A DNA stretch of 64,000 bases from NCBI RefSeq assembly GCF_900115775.1, contig NZ_FOXS01000007.1, positions 186,001 through 250,000 of the forward strand. Reading direction: 5' to 3'. The notes under the pieces were generated by a model. The model was not told the DNA's origin and did not search any database. It was given only the letters and a program-made list of their open reading frames with translations. The translations under genes were made by a program, and so were the position numbers. Below are positions 11,439-19,618 of this stretch, in pieces (position 1 is the first letter of the stretch; each line of letters begins with the position of its first letter). Source of the stretch: Hymenobacter arizonensis (lineage in GTDB: Bacteria; Bacteroidota; Bacteroidia; Cytophagales; Hymenobacteraceae).

Positions 11439-12854
11439 ATGGCTGAAAACTCCACTTCATTCCTTGACCGGAGCCGTACCGTGGCGGGCCCTGGCTACAG
11501 CCGCTGGCTGGTGCCGCCGGCGGCCCTGGCCATTCACCTGGCCATTGGGCAGGCCTACGCTTTTAGCGTGTTCAAGAAACCCATGGGCGCCCTCATCAGC
11601 GGCAACGTGGACGCTCCGGCGCCCGATGACTGGACGGCTGGCCAGCTGGCCGTGATTTTCTCGATTGCCATTGTGCTGCTTGGCCTATCGGCGGCAGTGT
11701 TTGGCAAGTGGTTGGAACGAGTGGGTCCCCGCAAGGCCATGCTGGCCTCGGCACTGTGCTTTGGGGGCGGCTTTCTGATTTCGGCGCTGGGCGTTAGCAT
11801 GCACCAAATCTGGCTGGTGTACTTCGGCTATGGCTTCATTGGCGGCATTGGGCTGGGCATCGGCTACATCTCGCCGGTAAGCACCCTGATAAAGTGGTTT
11901 CCGGACCGGCCGGGCGTGGCGACTGGCATGGCCATCATGGGCTTTGGCGGCGGCGCCATGATAGGCTCGCCGCTGGCCGTGGCCCTCATGGCGCAGTTCA
12001 AGGATGTGGCCCCGATGGGCGTTGCGCCCACGTTCATCGTCATGGGCTTGATTTATCTGGCATTTATGATGTTTGGCGTGTTCACCATTCGGGTGCCCGC
12101 TGAGGGCTGGAAACCCGAAGGCTACGTGCCCAAAACCAACCAGAATGCCCTCATCACCAGCGCCAACGTAGACGCCGACACGGCCATCAAAACGCCGCAG
12201 TTCTGGCTGCTGTGGGTGGTGCTGTGCATGAACGTGACGGCGGGCATCGGCGTACTCGAATCGGCGTCGCCGCTCATTCAGGAGTCCTTTTCGGATTCGG
12301 CCATGGGGGCGGGCCGGGGCGTGACGGCGGCGGCGGCGGCCGGCTTCGTGGGCCTGCTCAGCTTGTTCAACCTGCTGGGGCGGTTCTTCTGGTCGTCGGC
12401 TTCGGACAAGCTGGGCCGCAAGCCTACCTATATGATTTACTTCGGCTTGGGCATTGCCTTGTATGCCCTGGTACCCACGTTGGCCGCCAATGCTTCGCTG
12501 ACGCTGTTTGTGGTGGTGTGTTGCGTGATAATGAGCATGTACGGCGGTGGGTTTGCCACCATTCCGGCCTACTTGCGCGACATGTTCGGCACCATGCAAG
12601 TGGGCGCCATCCACGGGCGCCTGCTCACGGCCTGGTCCACGGCCGGCATTTTGGGGCCGCTGCTGGTGAACTACTTGCGCGACAACCAAAAAGCCAAGGG
12701 CCTAGTGGGCGCGGCGGCTTACCAAAGCGTGTTCTACACCATGGCGGGGGTGCTGGTCGTCGGGTTTATTGCCAACTTCCTCGTTTCGGCGGTAGCCGAA
12801 CGGTACCATGTGAAAAACCCAGCGCCAGTGCCGGCTACGGCCGGGGCTCACTAG
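11439..12854 (+). CDS. OxlT-family (oxalate/formate antiporter type) MFS transporter
   Basis: 471 residues with about 12 membrane segments. LVPPAALAIHLAIGQAYAFSVF near the N-terminus is the mark of the OFA family, as are ISPVSTLIKWFPDRPGVATGMAIMGFGGG, GRFFWSSASDKLGRK and MYGGGFATIPAYLRDMFG. Family members exchange or take up small carboxylates (oxalate, formate, lactate, pyruvate). An upstream in-frame ATG at 11352 would add 29 residues with no family likeness, so the start at 11439 (MAENSTSF) is chosen. The next gene, 34 bases on, encodes the matching small subunit, which supports a two-component transporter. Confidence 0.93.
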   Translation: MAENSTSFLDRSRTVAGPGYSRWLVPPAALAIHLAIGQAYAFSVFKKPMGALISGNVDAPAPDDWTAGQLAVIFSIAIVLLGLSAAVFGKWLERVGPRKAMLASALCFGGGFLISALGVSMHQIWLVYFGYGFIGGIGLGIGYISPVSTLIKWFPDRPGVATGMAIMGFGGGAMIGSPLAVALMAQFKDVAPMGVAPTFIVMGLIYLAFMMFGVFTIRVPAEGWKPEGYVPKTNQNALITSANVDADTAIKTPQFWLLWVVLCMNVTAGIGVLESASPLIQESFSDSAMGAGRGVTAAAAAGFVGLLSLFNLLGRFFWSSASDKLGRKPTYMIYFGLGIALYALVPTLAANASLTLFVVVCCVIMSMYGGGFATIPAYLRDMFGTMQVGAIHGRLLTAWSTAGILGPLLVNYLRDNQKAKGLVGAAAYQSVFYTMAGVLVVGFIANFLVSAVAERYHVKNPAPVPATAGAH

Positions 12855-12888
12855 GCAGCATTCGCTCACTCTTAACTCCGTTTCTGAT

Positions 12889-13035
12889 ATGAATCCGCAA
12901 TCCACTCCGACTACTTCCGCCCCCGCCGACGAGACCTCCACCCTGTCGTTGGCGCTGGCCTGGGTGTTTGTGGGCGTGCCCCTGGCCTGGGGCGTGTCGC
13001 AAACGTTTATCAAAGCCCTGGCGCTCTTCAAATGA
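12889..13035 (+). CDS. Small membrane subunit of the OxlT-type transporter (48 aa)
   Basis: 48 residues: a Pro/Ser/Thr-rich N-terminus of about 17, then one membrane helix, LALAWVFVGVPLAWGVSQTF, and a short tail, IKALALFK. Single-helix proteins with an AW-FVG-PL-WGV pattern directly downstream of OFA-family transporters are annotated as MFS small subunits. Spacing of 34 bases from the transporter and a terminator right after it make this a tight two-gene unit. It probably stabilises or regulates the transporter in the inner membrane (inference from placement). Confidence 0.85.
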   Translation: MNPQSTPTTSAPADETSTLSLALAWVFVGVPLAWGVSQTFIKALALFK

Positions 13036-13066
13036 GCCTCGCGTGGCCATCACGTTCAGCAAGCAA

Positions 13067-13099
13067 AGCAGCCGGCCCCGCGCCGGCTGCTTTTTTTTT
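13067..13099 (+). terminator. Terminator of the transporter unit
   Basis: A 10-bp perfect stem, AGCAGCCGGC (13067-13076) with GCCGGCTGCT (13082-13091), a 5-base loop, then a run of T. Confidence 0.9.
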
Positions 13100-13162
13100 G
13101 GGCTGTTTGTGGCCTAGCCCGCGCCCTACTAATCTCCGACAAACCGGCTTTACTTTACGCCC

Positions 13163-14686
13163 ATGAAAAAGCTATTGGCCCTGGCCTTGCTGGCCCTGCT
13201 GAGTTCGGCCCCGGCGCCCGACCCATTCCAGAAGGTGCGGCAGTACCGGCAGGCCCACGAGCAGGAACTACTCTCCGAGTTTGAGCAATTTGTGGCCATC
13301 CCGAACGTGGCCGCCGATACGGCCAACCTGCGCCGCACGGCTGTGTTTATTCAGGACATGATGCGCCGCCGCGGCATCAAAACCCAGCTACTGGCTGCCT
13401 CTACGCCGGGTGTGCCGCCGGTGGTTTTTGGCGAAGTGCGCACGCCTGGCGCCACTCGCACCATCATCTTCTACGCCCACTACGACGGGCAACCCGTGAA
13501 CCCTGCACAGTGGCGCGAGGGCCTCAGCCCCTTCACCCCCACGCTGGCCACCGGTCCCCTCGACCGCGGCGGGCAGCTCACCACCCGCCCTGCGCCCGGC
13601 CAGCCCTTCAGCCCCGACTGGCGCCTTTACGCCCGCAGCGCTTCCGACGACAAAGCCGGCGTGATGGCCATTCTTACTGGCTACCAGGCGCTGGTGGTTA
13701 GCAAGCTGAAGCCCAAGGTCAACATCAAGTTCTTTTTTGAAGGCGAGGAAGAGCGGGGCTCTCCGCATCTGGCCGAAATTCTGGCGCGGCACAAGGCCCT
13801 GCTGGCTTCGGATTTGTGGGTGATTTGCGACGGCCCGGTGCACCAGTCGGGCCGAAAGCAGGTGGTGTTCGGCGCCCGCGGCGACGTGAACATGAGCCTG
13901 AAAGTGTATGGCCCGCGCCGCCCCCTGCACAGCGGGCACTACGGCAACTGGGTGCCAAACCCGGCGCTGGGATTGGCCCGCCTGCTGGTTTCCATGACCG
14001 ACAGCACCGGCCGGGTGCGCGTGGCTGGCTTCTACGACGATGTGACGCCGCTGACTTTGGCCGAAAAAGCCGCCCTTGCGCAAGTGCCCAACCTGGACGA
14101 AACCATCCGGCAGGAGTTGGGCTTTGCCCGGCCCTACGGCACGGGCCAGTCATTGGTGGAACTCCTCAACCAGCCTTCGCTCAACATCAACGGCATGCAA
14201 AGCGCCAACGTGGGCGCGCAGGCAGCCAACGTCATTCCCACGGTGGCCTCGGCCGTGCTGGATTTGCGCCTCGTGCCCGGCAACGACGCCCAACGCCAGG
14301 TGCAAAAAGTCATTCGCCACATTGAGAAACAGGGCTACCACGTCACATCGGAAGAACCCACCGATGCCGAGCGCGCCCAGTACCCCTTGCTAGTGCGCGT
14401 GAACCCCGAGAAAGGCTACAACGCCCAGCGCACGCGCCTCGACTTGCCGATTGCGCGGCAAGTCATTGCGGCCGTGCAAACCACCACCGCCGACCCCGTG
14501 GTGGTGCTGCCCACCATGGGCGGCAGCCTGCCGCTGTACGTGTTCGAGGAACAGCTCAAGGCCAACACCGTGACGGTGCCAGTGGCGAATTATGACAACA
14601 ACCAGCACGCCGAAAACGAGAACATTCGCCTCGGCAACCTTTGGGATGGTGTCGAGACCATGGCGGCCATTATGCTGCTGAAGTAG
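13163..14686 (+). CDS. Exported M20-family metallopeptidase (dipeptidase type)
   Basis: 507 residues. Signal peptide 1-16 (LLALALLALLSSAPA). Two-zinc M20 catalytic set: H106-x-D108 in HYDGQP; D162/D163 in ASDDKAG; EGEEERGS at 193-200 with the general-base and metal glutamates; and HSGHYGNW in the dimerisation region. Late in the protein ANYDNNQHAENENIRLG carries the last metal histidine. Family members cleave dipeptides or N-acyl amino acids. The signal suggests periplasmic peptide processing. It has its own unit, preceded by a terminator and followed by 184 non-coding bases. Confidence 0.93.
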   Translation: MKKLLALALLALLSSAPAPDPFQKVRQYRQAHEQELLSEFEQFVAIPNVAADTANLRRTAVFIQDMMRRRGIKTQLLAASTPGVPPVVFGEVRTPGATRTIIFYAHYDGQPVNPAQWREGLSPFTPTLATGPLDRGGQLTTRPAPGQPFSPDWRLYARSASDDKAGVMAILTGYQALVVSKLKPKVNIKFFFEGEEERGSPHLAEILARHKALLASDLWVICDGPVHQSGRKQVVFGARGDVNMSLKVYGPRRPLHSGHYGNWVPNPALGLARLLVSMTDSTGRVRVAGFYDDVTPLTLAEKAALAQVPNLDETIRQELGFARPYGTGQSLVELLNQPSLNINGMQSANVGAQAANVIPTVASAVLDLRLVPGNDAQRQVQKVIRHIEKQGYHVTSEEPTDAERAQYPLLVRVNPEKGYNAQRTRLDLPIARQVIAAVQTTTADPVVVLPTMGGSLPLYVFEEQLKANTVTVPVANYDNNQHAENENIRLGNLWDGVETMAAIMLLK

Positions 14687-14870
14687 CGGTCGAGCGAGCA
14701 AATTCATCGCCGGGCTACCCCGCTCATCATGCTCGGCGTAGCGACACAATAGTGGGCTGGCTTTCTCCCTAATAATTCATGATTAAGGTCAGCCGTTGAG
14801 ACTTTTTTGCTCGTAAGGAGTTATTAGCTGAGCCGTTTGCTGCAGTATTGTATCAGCTGAAGCTCCTTAT

Positions 14871-15476
14871 ATGTCCCTTCCAACTTATCCGAGCGGCACG
14901 GTGCGCACCCTGCTCGAGACCGAGCACGTGTCCGAAGCTACCCGCGCTGCGCTAGAAAGCCGGCTCGATGCTCCAACTACCTACGAGCCCCAGTTTTTGG
15001 CGCCTGAAACCTATGCCTTGCTAGAAGCCGTGGCCGGCCGCCTCTTCCCGCAACCCGACCGCCCCGAGCAGCCCATTTCCCTCGCCCCTGCCGTCGACCA
15101 GCGCTTGCTGGAAGGCCGCGCCGACGGCTGGCGTTACGACGCCCTGCCCCCCGACCGTGAGGCAATGCGCATGGGCCTGGGCGGCATTCAGGAGATAGCC
15201 CACTCGCTGTACCAAGCCGATTTCCTGGCCCTGCAGGACATCCAGCAGAACGCCGTGCTGCAGGCTCTGGCCAGTGGCCGCCCGCCCGGCGACACGTGGC
15301 TGACCCTCGACGCGGGCCGGTTCTTCGAGGAGCTATTGGCCGAGCTCACCGAAACCTACTACGCCCACCCGCTGGCCCAGGAGGAAATCGGCTACGTGGG
15401 CATGGCTGACCTACCGGCGTGGTCTAAAATCGGGTTGAACGAACGCGAAGCCCGGGAGCCACAGCCCAAAAACTGA
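14871..15476 (+). CDS. Gluconate 2-dehydrogenase subunit 3 family protein
   Basis: 201 residues. Family features: LEAVAGRLFPQPDR (about 47-60), VDQRLLEGRADGWRYDALP, GLGGIQEIAHSLYQADFLAL, TLDAGRFFEELLAELTETYYAHP, IGYVGMADLPAW. In other bacteria this small subunit partners the FAD-containing GMC subunit of membrane sugar or gluconate dehydrogenases, and the next gene is exactly such a GMC enzyme. Canonical subunit-3 proteins carry a Tat signal; none is visible here (start MSLPTYPSG), so the complex may stay in the cytoplasm. A 180-bp palindrome lies between this gene and its partner. Confidence 0.9.
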   Translation: MSLPTYPSGTVRTLLETEHVSEATRAALESRLDAPTTYEPQFLAPETYALLEAVAGRLFPQPDRPEQPISLAPAVDQRLLEGRADGWRYDALPPDREAMRMGLGGIQEIAHSLYQADFLALQDIQQNAVLQALASGRPPGDTWLTLDAGRFFEELLAELTETYYAHPLAQEEIGYVGMADLPAWSKIGLNEREAREPQPKN

Positions 15477-15482
15477 ACATCA

Positions 15483-15662
15483 AACTCCCCTCCTTTTTTT
15501 AAGGAGGGGACGCTGGCGCAAAGCGCCAGCTGGGGTGGTTGAACTCGTTGAACGATGGCGGAACGACTCACGCGGAATTCGTTCCGCCATCGTTCAACGA
15601 AGCTAACCACCCCCGTCCGCGCTGAAGCGCGAACATCCCCTCCTTATCTAAGGAGGGGAGTT
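15483..15662. repeat. Nested palindromic repeat, copy A (180 bp)
   Basis: Outer arms AACTCCCCTCC...AAGGAGGGGA and TCCCCTCC...AAGGAGGGGAGTT are each internally palindromic. Next inside are GCGCAAAGCGC- and GCGCTGAAGCGC-type mini-hairpins, then TGGGGTGGTT against AACCACCCC, and at the centre CGTTGAACGATGGCGGAACGA against TCGTTCCGCCATCGTTCAACG. No open reading frame. The layout matches copy B at 17389-17567; arms and sub-blocks are conserved but the central stem differs. MITE- or REP-like; no transposase nearby. Confidence 0.9.
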
Positions 15663-15688
15663 ATCCTTCTACTATCCTATCCCTTTTT

Positions 15689-17383
15689 ATGCCCGACGAA
15701 GAAATCCTAGAAGAAGGCGTTCTTAACCCCGTATTACCCGAAATACAGGACCCGCTGCTCCGCTCGCTGATGGCCGATGAGCCCGCCACTGCCGCCGCAC
15801 CCGCGGCTACCACCCTGGAGCAGCCGCAGGCCGTGCCGGCCGAGGCCGACGAAGTGGACTGCCTGGTCATTGGCCTGGGGGCGGGTGGGGCGCCGCTGCT
15901 GGCCCGCCTAGCCATGGCCGGCCTGAAGGTGATGGCCCTGGAAGCCGGCCCTTGGCACCAGCCCGAAAAGGACTTCGCCACCGACGAAAAGGCGCAGGAA
16001 TACCTCTTCTGGAACGACGAACGGCTCGCGGCCGGCCATGACCCACTGGCCATGGGCAAAAACAACTCCGGCACCGGCGTGGGCGGCTCCACGCTGCACT
16101 ACACCGCGTACACGCCCCGCCCGCTGCCCTCGGATTTGCATTTGCAGCGCGATTTTGGCCAGGGCGAAGACTGGCCCTTTGGCTACGAGGAGCTAGAGCC
16201 GTACTACGAGGAGCTGGAGCAGTTTTTGGGCATTTCGGGTCCTTCGCCCTACCCCTGGGGCCCGGCCCGGCGCAAGGGCTACCCGCTGGCGCCGCTGCCG
16301 CTAAACAGCGCCGCCCAGCTCATGGTGCGGGGCTGCGAAATGCTGGGCATTGCCACCTCGCCTGCGGCCAACGCCGCCCTCTCGTCCCGCTACTACCAGG
16401 AAGGCGTGGGCTGGCGCGAGGCCTGCACCAACCGCGGCTTTTGCCAGGCCGGCTGCTCCAACGGCGCCAAGGCCAGCATGGACGTCACCTTCATTCCGCT
16501 AGCCGTGGCGCACGGGGCCGATATCCGTCCCAATAGCTTCGTGACGGAAATTGAGCGCGACGAACGGGGCCGCGTGACCGGCGTGGTGTACACCCACAAT
16601 GGTGAGCAGCACCGGCAGCGCTGCCGCCACCTGTTCCTGTGCGGCGGCTCGGTAGAAACTCCGCGCCTACTACTGCTCAACGAGCTGGCCCTCACCAGCG
16701 GGCAGGTAGGCCGCAACCTGATGGCCCACCCCGGCGTGCAGGTGTTTGGCACGTTTGGCGAAGAAGTGCGGCCTTACAAAGGCATTCCGGGCGGCCTGAT
16801 TTCGCAGGACACGCATCGGCCCAAGGATGCTGACTTTGTGGGCGGCTACCTGCTGCAGAGCATCGGCATTATGCCCGTCACGTTTGCCGGGCAGGTGGCG
16901 CGGGGCCGCAAGTACTGGGGCCAGCAACTGCGCGACTATATGAAGAACTACAACCACATAGCCGGAATCAATATTCTGGGCGACTGCCTGCCCCACGCCG
17001 ACAACTACCTCGAGCTGGCCGAAGAAAAGGACGCCCGCGGCCTGCCCAAGCCGCGCCTGCATTTCACCATGCAGGAAAATGAGCGCCGCATGAACGACCA
17101 CGCCGAAGCCCTGATGCGCCGCATCTGGACGGCCGCCGGGGCCACCGATATCTGGGCGTTTCCGCGCATGGCCCACGTCATTGGCACGGCCCGCATGGGC
17201 CTGAGCGGCGACGATGCCGTGGTGGATGCCGACGGCCGCGCCTTCGACGTGCCCAACCTCTATATCTGCGACAACTCCACTTTCCCAAGCGCGCTGAGCG
17301 TAAACCCCGCCCTGACCATCATGGCCCTGAGCCTGCGCACGGCCGATAAGTTTCTGGAAAGCCAGCAGCGCCGCGACAGTTGA
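15689..17383 (+). CDS. GMC-family FAD oxidoreductase (sugar/alcohol dehydrogenase large subunit)
   Basis: 564 residues. An acidic/Ala-rich N-terminal stretch of about 50 residues precedes the FAD-binding motif CLVIGLGAGGAPLLARLAMAG (about 54-74) and LEAGPW. Then GTGVGGSTLHYTAYTPRP, a cysteine-rich segment CTNRGFCQAGCSNGAKAS (about 249-266), and the GMC_oxred_C block at the end: HVIGTARMG, NLYICDNSTFPSALSVNPALTIMAL. These match the gluconate 2-dehydrogenase / fructose dehydrogenase-type large subunit. With the subunit-3 protein before and the glycosidase after, it probably oxidises a sugar released by that enzyme (inference). Palindromic repeats flank it on both sides. Confidence 0.93.
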   Translation: MPDEEILEEGVLNPVLPEIQDPLLRSLMADEPATAAAPAATTLEQPQAVPAEADEVDCLVIGLGAGGAPLLARLAMAGLKVMALEAGPWHQPEKDFATDEKAQEYLFWNDERLAAGHDPLAMGKNNSGTGVGGSTLHYTAYTPRPLPSDLHLQRDFGQGEDWPFGYEELEPYYEELEQFLGISGPSPYPWGPARRKGYPLAPLPLNSAAQLMVRGCEMLGIATSPAANAALSSRYYQEGVGWREACTNRGFCQAGCSNGAKASMDVTFIPLAVAHGADIRPNSFVTEIERDERGRVTGVVYTHNGEQHRQRCRHLFLCGGSVETPRLLLLNELALTSGQVGRNLMAHPGVQVFGTFGEEVRPYKGIPGGLISQDTHRPKDADFVGGYLLQSIGIMPVTFAGQVARGRKYWGQQLRDYMKNYNHIAGINILGDCLPHADNYLELAEEKDARGLPKPRLHFTMQENERRMNDHAEALMRRIWTAAGATDIWAFPRMAHVIGTARMGLSGDDAVVDADGRAFDVPNLYICDNSTFPSALSVNPALTIMALSLRTADKFLESQQRRDS

Positions 17384-17388
17384 ACGAC

Positions 17389-17567
17389 AACTCCCCTCCT
17401 TTTTTAAGGAGGGGACGCTGGCGCGAAGTGCCGGCTGGGGTGGTGAAGTCGTTGAACGACACTCGAACGATACTACTGCGAGTCGTTCGCCTATCGTTCA
17501 ACGAGGGGCACCACCCCCGTTCGAGCCGTTGGCTCGAACATCCCCTCCTTAAAAAAGGAGGGGAGTT
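17389..17567. repeat. Nested palindromic repeat, copy B (179 bp)
   Basis: Same architecture as the element at 15483-15662: CTCCCCTCCTTTTTTAAGG... at the left, TTCGAGCCGTTGGCTCGAA mini-hairpin near the right, GGGGTGGT against ACCACCCC, central CGTTGAACGA...TCGTTCAACG, and AAGGAGGGGAGTT at the right end. It starts five bases after the GMC stop codon and ends 23 bases before the next start. Confidence 0.9.
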
Positions 17568-17590
17568 TTCAGTTCTTTTAGCTCCTTCCC

Positions 17591-18925
17591 ATGAAGTCCT
17601 TTCTCACCAACATCAAGGCCCATTTCGGCGACGGCAACTACGAAGGCGACGAGTTTGGCGGGGCGCGGGGCCACGACGGGCGCGGCCTGCCCACGGGCCT
17701 GCCGAATAACTTCATGTTTGCCACCGGCATTGAGTGCTCGAATCCGACCATTGATAATGGCCGGACGCGGCGCGATATGCTCGCCGAGTGCGGCCACTAC
17801 GACCGGTGGCAGGAAGACCTGGCCCTGGTAAAAAGCCTGGGCCTGAAAGTGCTGCGCTATGGCCTGCCCTACCACAAAACTCACCTCGGGCCGGGCCGCT
17901 ACGACTGGGAGTTTGCCGACCTGGTGATGGCCGAGATGCAGCGCCTCGAAATCACGCCCATTCTGGACTTGCTGCACTTTGGGGTGCCCGACTGGCTGGG
18001 TAACTTCCAAAACCCCGAGTTGCCCGTGCACTTTGCCGAGTATGCGGGAGCGGTGGCCCGGCGCTACCCCTGGGTGCGCTACTACACGCCCATCAACGAA
18101 ATCTACGTTACGGCCCGCATGAGTGCTAAGGACGGGGTGTGGAATGAGCAGCTGAAAACCGACAAGGGCTTTGTGACGGCCATGAAGCACTTGGTGGCGG
18201 CCAGCATCATGGCCACCCAGCAGATTGCCAAGCACCGGCCCGACTGCATTATCGTGCAAAGTGAGTCGGCCGAATACATCCACGAGCTGCGGGCCACGCC
18301 CTCACCCCAAATCACGCTCGACAACAAGCTGCGCTTTCTATCGCTGGACCTGCTCTACGCCCATCACCCCGACGGCGACGTGATAAACTACCTCTACGAC
18401 AACGGCATGACCCGCCGCGAGTACGACTGGTTTATGGCCGGCGAGCCGCCCGGCTACCAGATTATGGGCAACGACTACTACGGCCGCAACGAGAAAATCA
18501 TTCTGCCCAACGGCGAAATCTGCACCAGCATGGACGTGCTGGGCTGGTACAACATCACGCTGGAGTATTATCGCCGCTACCGCAAGCCGGTGATGCACAC
18601 CGAAACCAACGTGTTTGAGGCCCACAACGGCCCCACTTGGCTATGGAAGCAGTGGGTGAATATCCTGCGCATGCGCGACGAAGGCGTGCCCGTGCTCGGC
18701 TTCACTTGGTATTCGCTTATCGACCAGGTCGACTGGGACATTGGCCTCTCCCGCAAAGTGGGCAAGGTGAACCCCTGCGGCCTGTTCGACCTCGACCGCC
18801 AGCCCCGGCCCGTGGCTGATAGCTACCGGCAGCTGCTGGAAGAGTACGGCCAAATCACCATCGTGCCCCACGGCGAGCTCTTTGAAGTGACCGATGCGCC
18901 GGCCACGCTGAAGGTGGAAGTATAG
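17591..18925 (+). CDS. Family-1-like glycosyl hydrolase
   Basis: 444 residues, no signal peptide, so cytoplasmic. A clan-A (beta/alpha)8 barrel: FATGIECSNPTI at strand 1, WQEDLALVKSLGLKVLRYGLPY, PILDLLHFGVPDWL, then the acid/base region PINEIYVT with E170, and TETNVFE with the probable nucleophile E338, followed by GFTWYSLIDQVDWDIGL. GH1 enzymes normally show NEP and ENG; here they read NEI and ETN, so it is a divergent branch, close to what databases call family 1 glycosylhydrolase next to GMC genes. Substrate unknown. The gene probably shares a transcript with the oxidoreductase. Confidence 0.85.
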   Translation: MKSFLTNIKAHFGDGNYEGDEFGGARGHDGRGLPTGLPNNFMFATGIECSNPTIDNGRTRRDMLAECGHYDRWQEDLALVKSLGLKVLRYGLPYHKTHLGPGRYDWEFADLVMAEMQRLEITPILDLLHFGVPDWLGNFQNPELPVHFAEYAGAVARRYPWVRYYTPINEIYVTARMSAKDGVWNEQLKTDKGFVTAMKHLVAASIMATQQIAKHRPDCIIVQSESAEYIHELRATPSPQITLDNKLRFLSLDLLYAHHPDGDVINYLYDNGMTRREYDWFMAGEPPGYQIMGNDYYGRNEKIILPNGEICTSMDVLGWYNITLEYYRRYRKPVMHTETNVFEAHNGPTWLWKQWVNILRMRDEGVPVLGFTWYSLIDQVDWDIGLSRKVGKVNPCGLFDLDRQPRPVADSYRQLLEEYGQITIVPHGELFEVTDAPATLKVEV

Positions 18926-19030
18926 CTTCTGCCTCGCGGCGGATTTTTTGCTTCTGTAGAATGCCTTTGAATAAGCCCGAGCATCCGGGTTCTTCCGGTT
19001 TGCGTACCGCTCAGGCCACTCTTCTCGCTT

Positions 19031-19321
19031 ATGTCCGCTCCTGTTTTGCTCTTGCGCATGGCCTCAGCCTGGCCCCTGCCGGGCCTGGGGCTGCTGGTGT
19101 TGCCCGCCGCGCCCACGCCCCACCTGGCAGCCTATGAACTGCACACAGCTTTAGCAGTAGAGGCGGTGCTGCCCAGCGGCGCCCGCTGCCGGGGCACCGC
19201 CACCGTGGAAGAGATAACGCGTACCGAAGTGGTGGAGCGGGGCTTACTGCTTGAGTTAGAGCAGGGCGCGCCGAGTCTTGTGCCGGACACCGAAATCTGG
19301 CTTGTAGATTATTCGAGGTAA
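19031..19321 (+). CDS. Hypothetical protein, 96 aa
   Basis: Small protein, mostly predicted beta strands: PVLLLRMASAWPLPGLGLLVLP at the N-terminus, then ELHTALAVEAVLPSGARCRGTATVEEI and a charged end, EIWLVDYSR. No signal peptide and no family I can name. A real gene is favoured by codon use like its neighbours, by a balanced hydrophobic/charged pattern, and by lack of any competing frame. About 105 bases separate it from the glycosidase, so it may have its own promoter. Function unknown. Confidence 0.6.
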   Translation: MSAPVLLLRMASAWPLPGLGLLVLPAAPTPHLAAYELHTALAVEAVLPSGARCRGTATVEEITRTEVVERGLLLELEQGAPSLVPDTEIWLVDYSR

Positions 19322-19618
19322 CACACTAGCTAGTTCTATGCAGCGGGGTCGGGTTGACAGGCGCTTGCGCTGCTGCAGCGACATTCAGTTTGATGCTACC
19401 GTCCTCCGCATTCCTAATTATGCAAAAAGTATAAATTTTCAAATGGCACGGCGGGCAAAACCTCTTTTAATAGAGCAATAGCGGCTGTTTACTTGGCAGG
19501 CTGAATTATTAACCTAAGAAATCCCCAATTCGGGTGGGAACTAGTTGGGAGCCAAGCATGCTTTGCGTAGATTGCGAGTCTACTCCTGGTTAATCCATTT
19601 GGCTAATCCATACTTTTT

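Noticed and set aside
15483..17567. Composite transposon carrying the GMC gene
   Set aside because: The flanking elements contain no transposase and no target-site duplication could be seen; the gene fits its operon.
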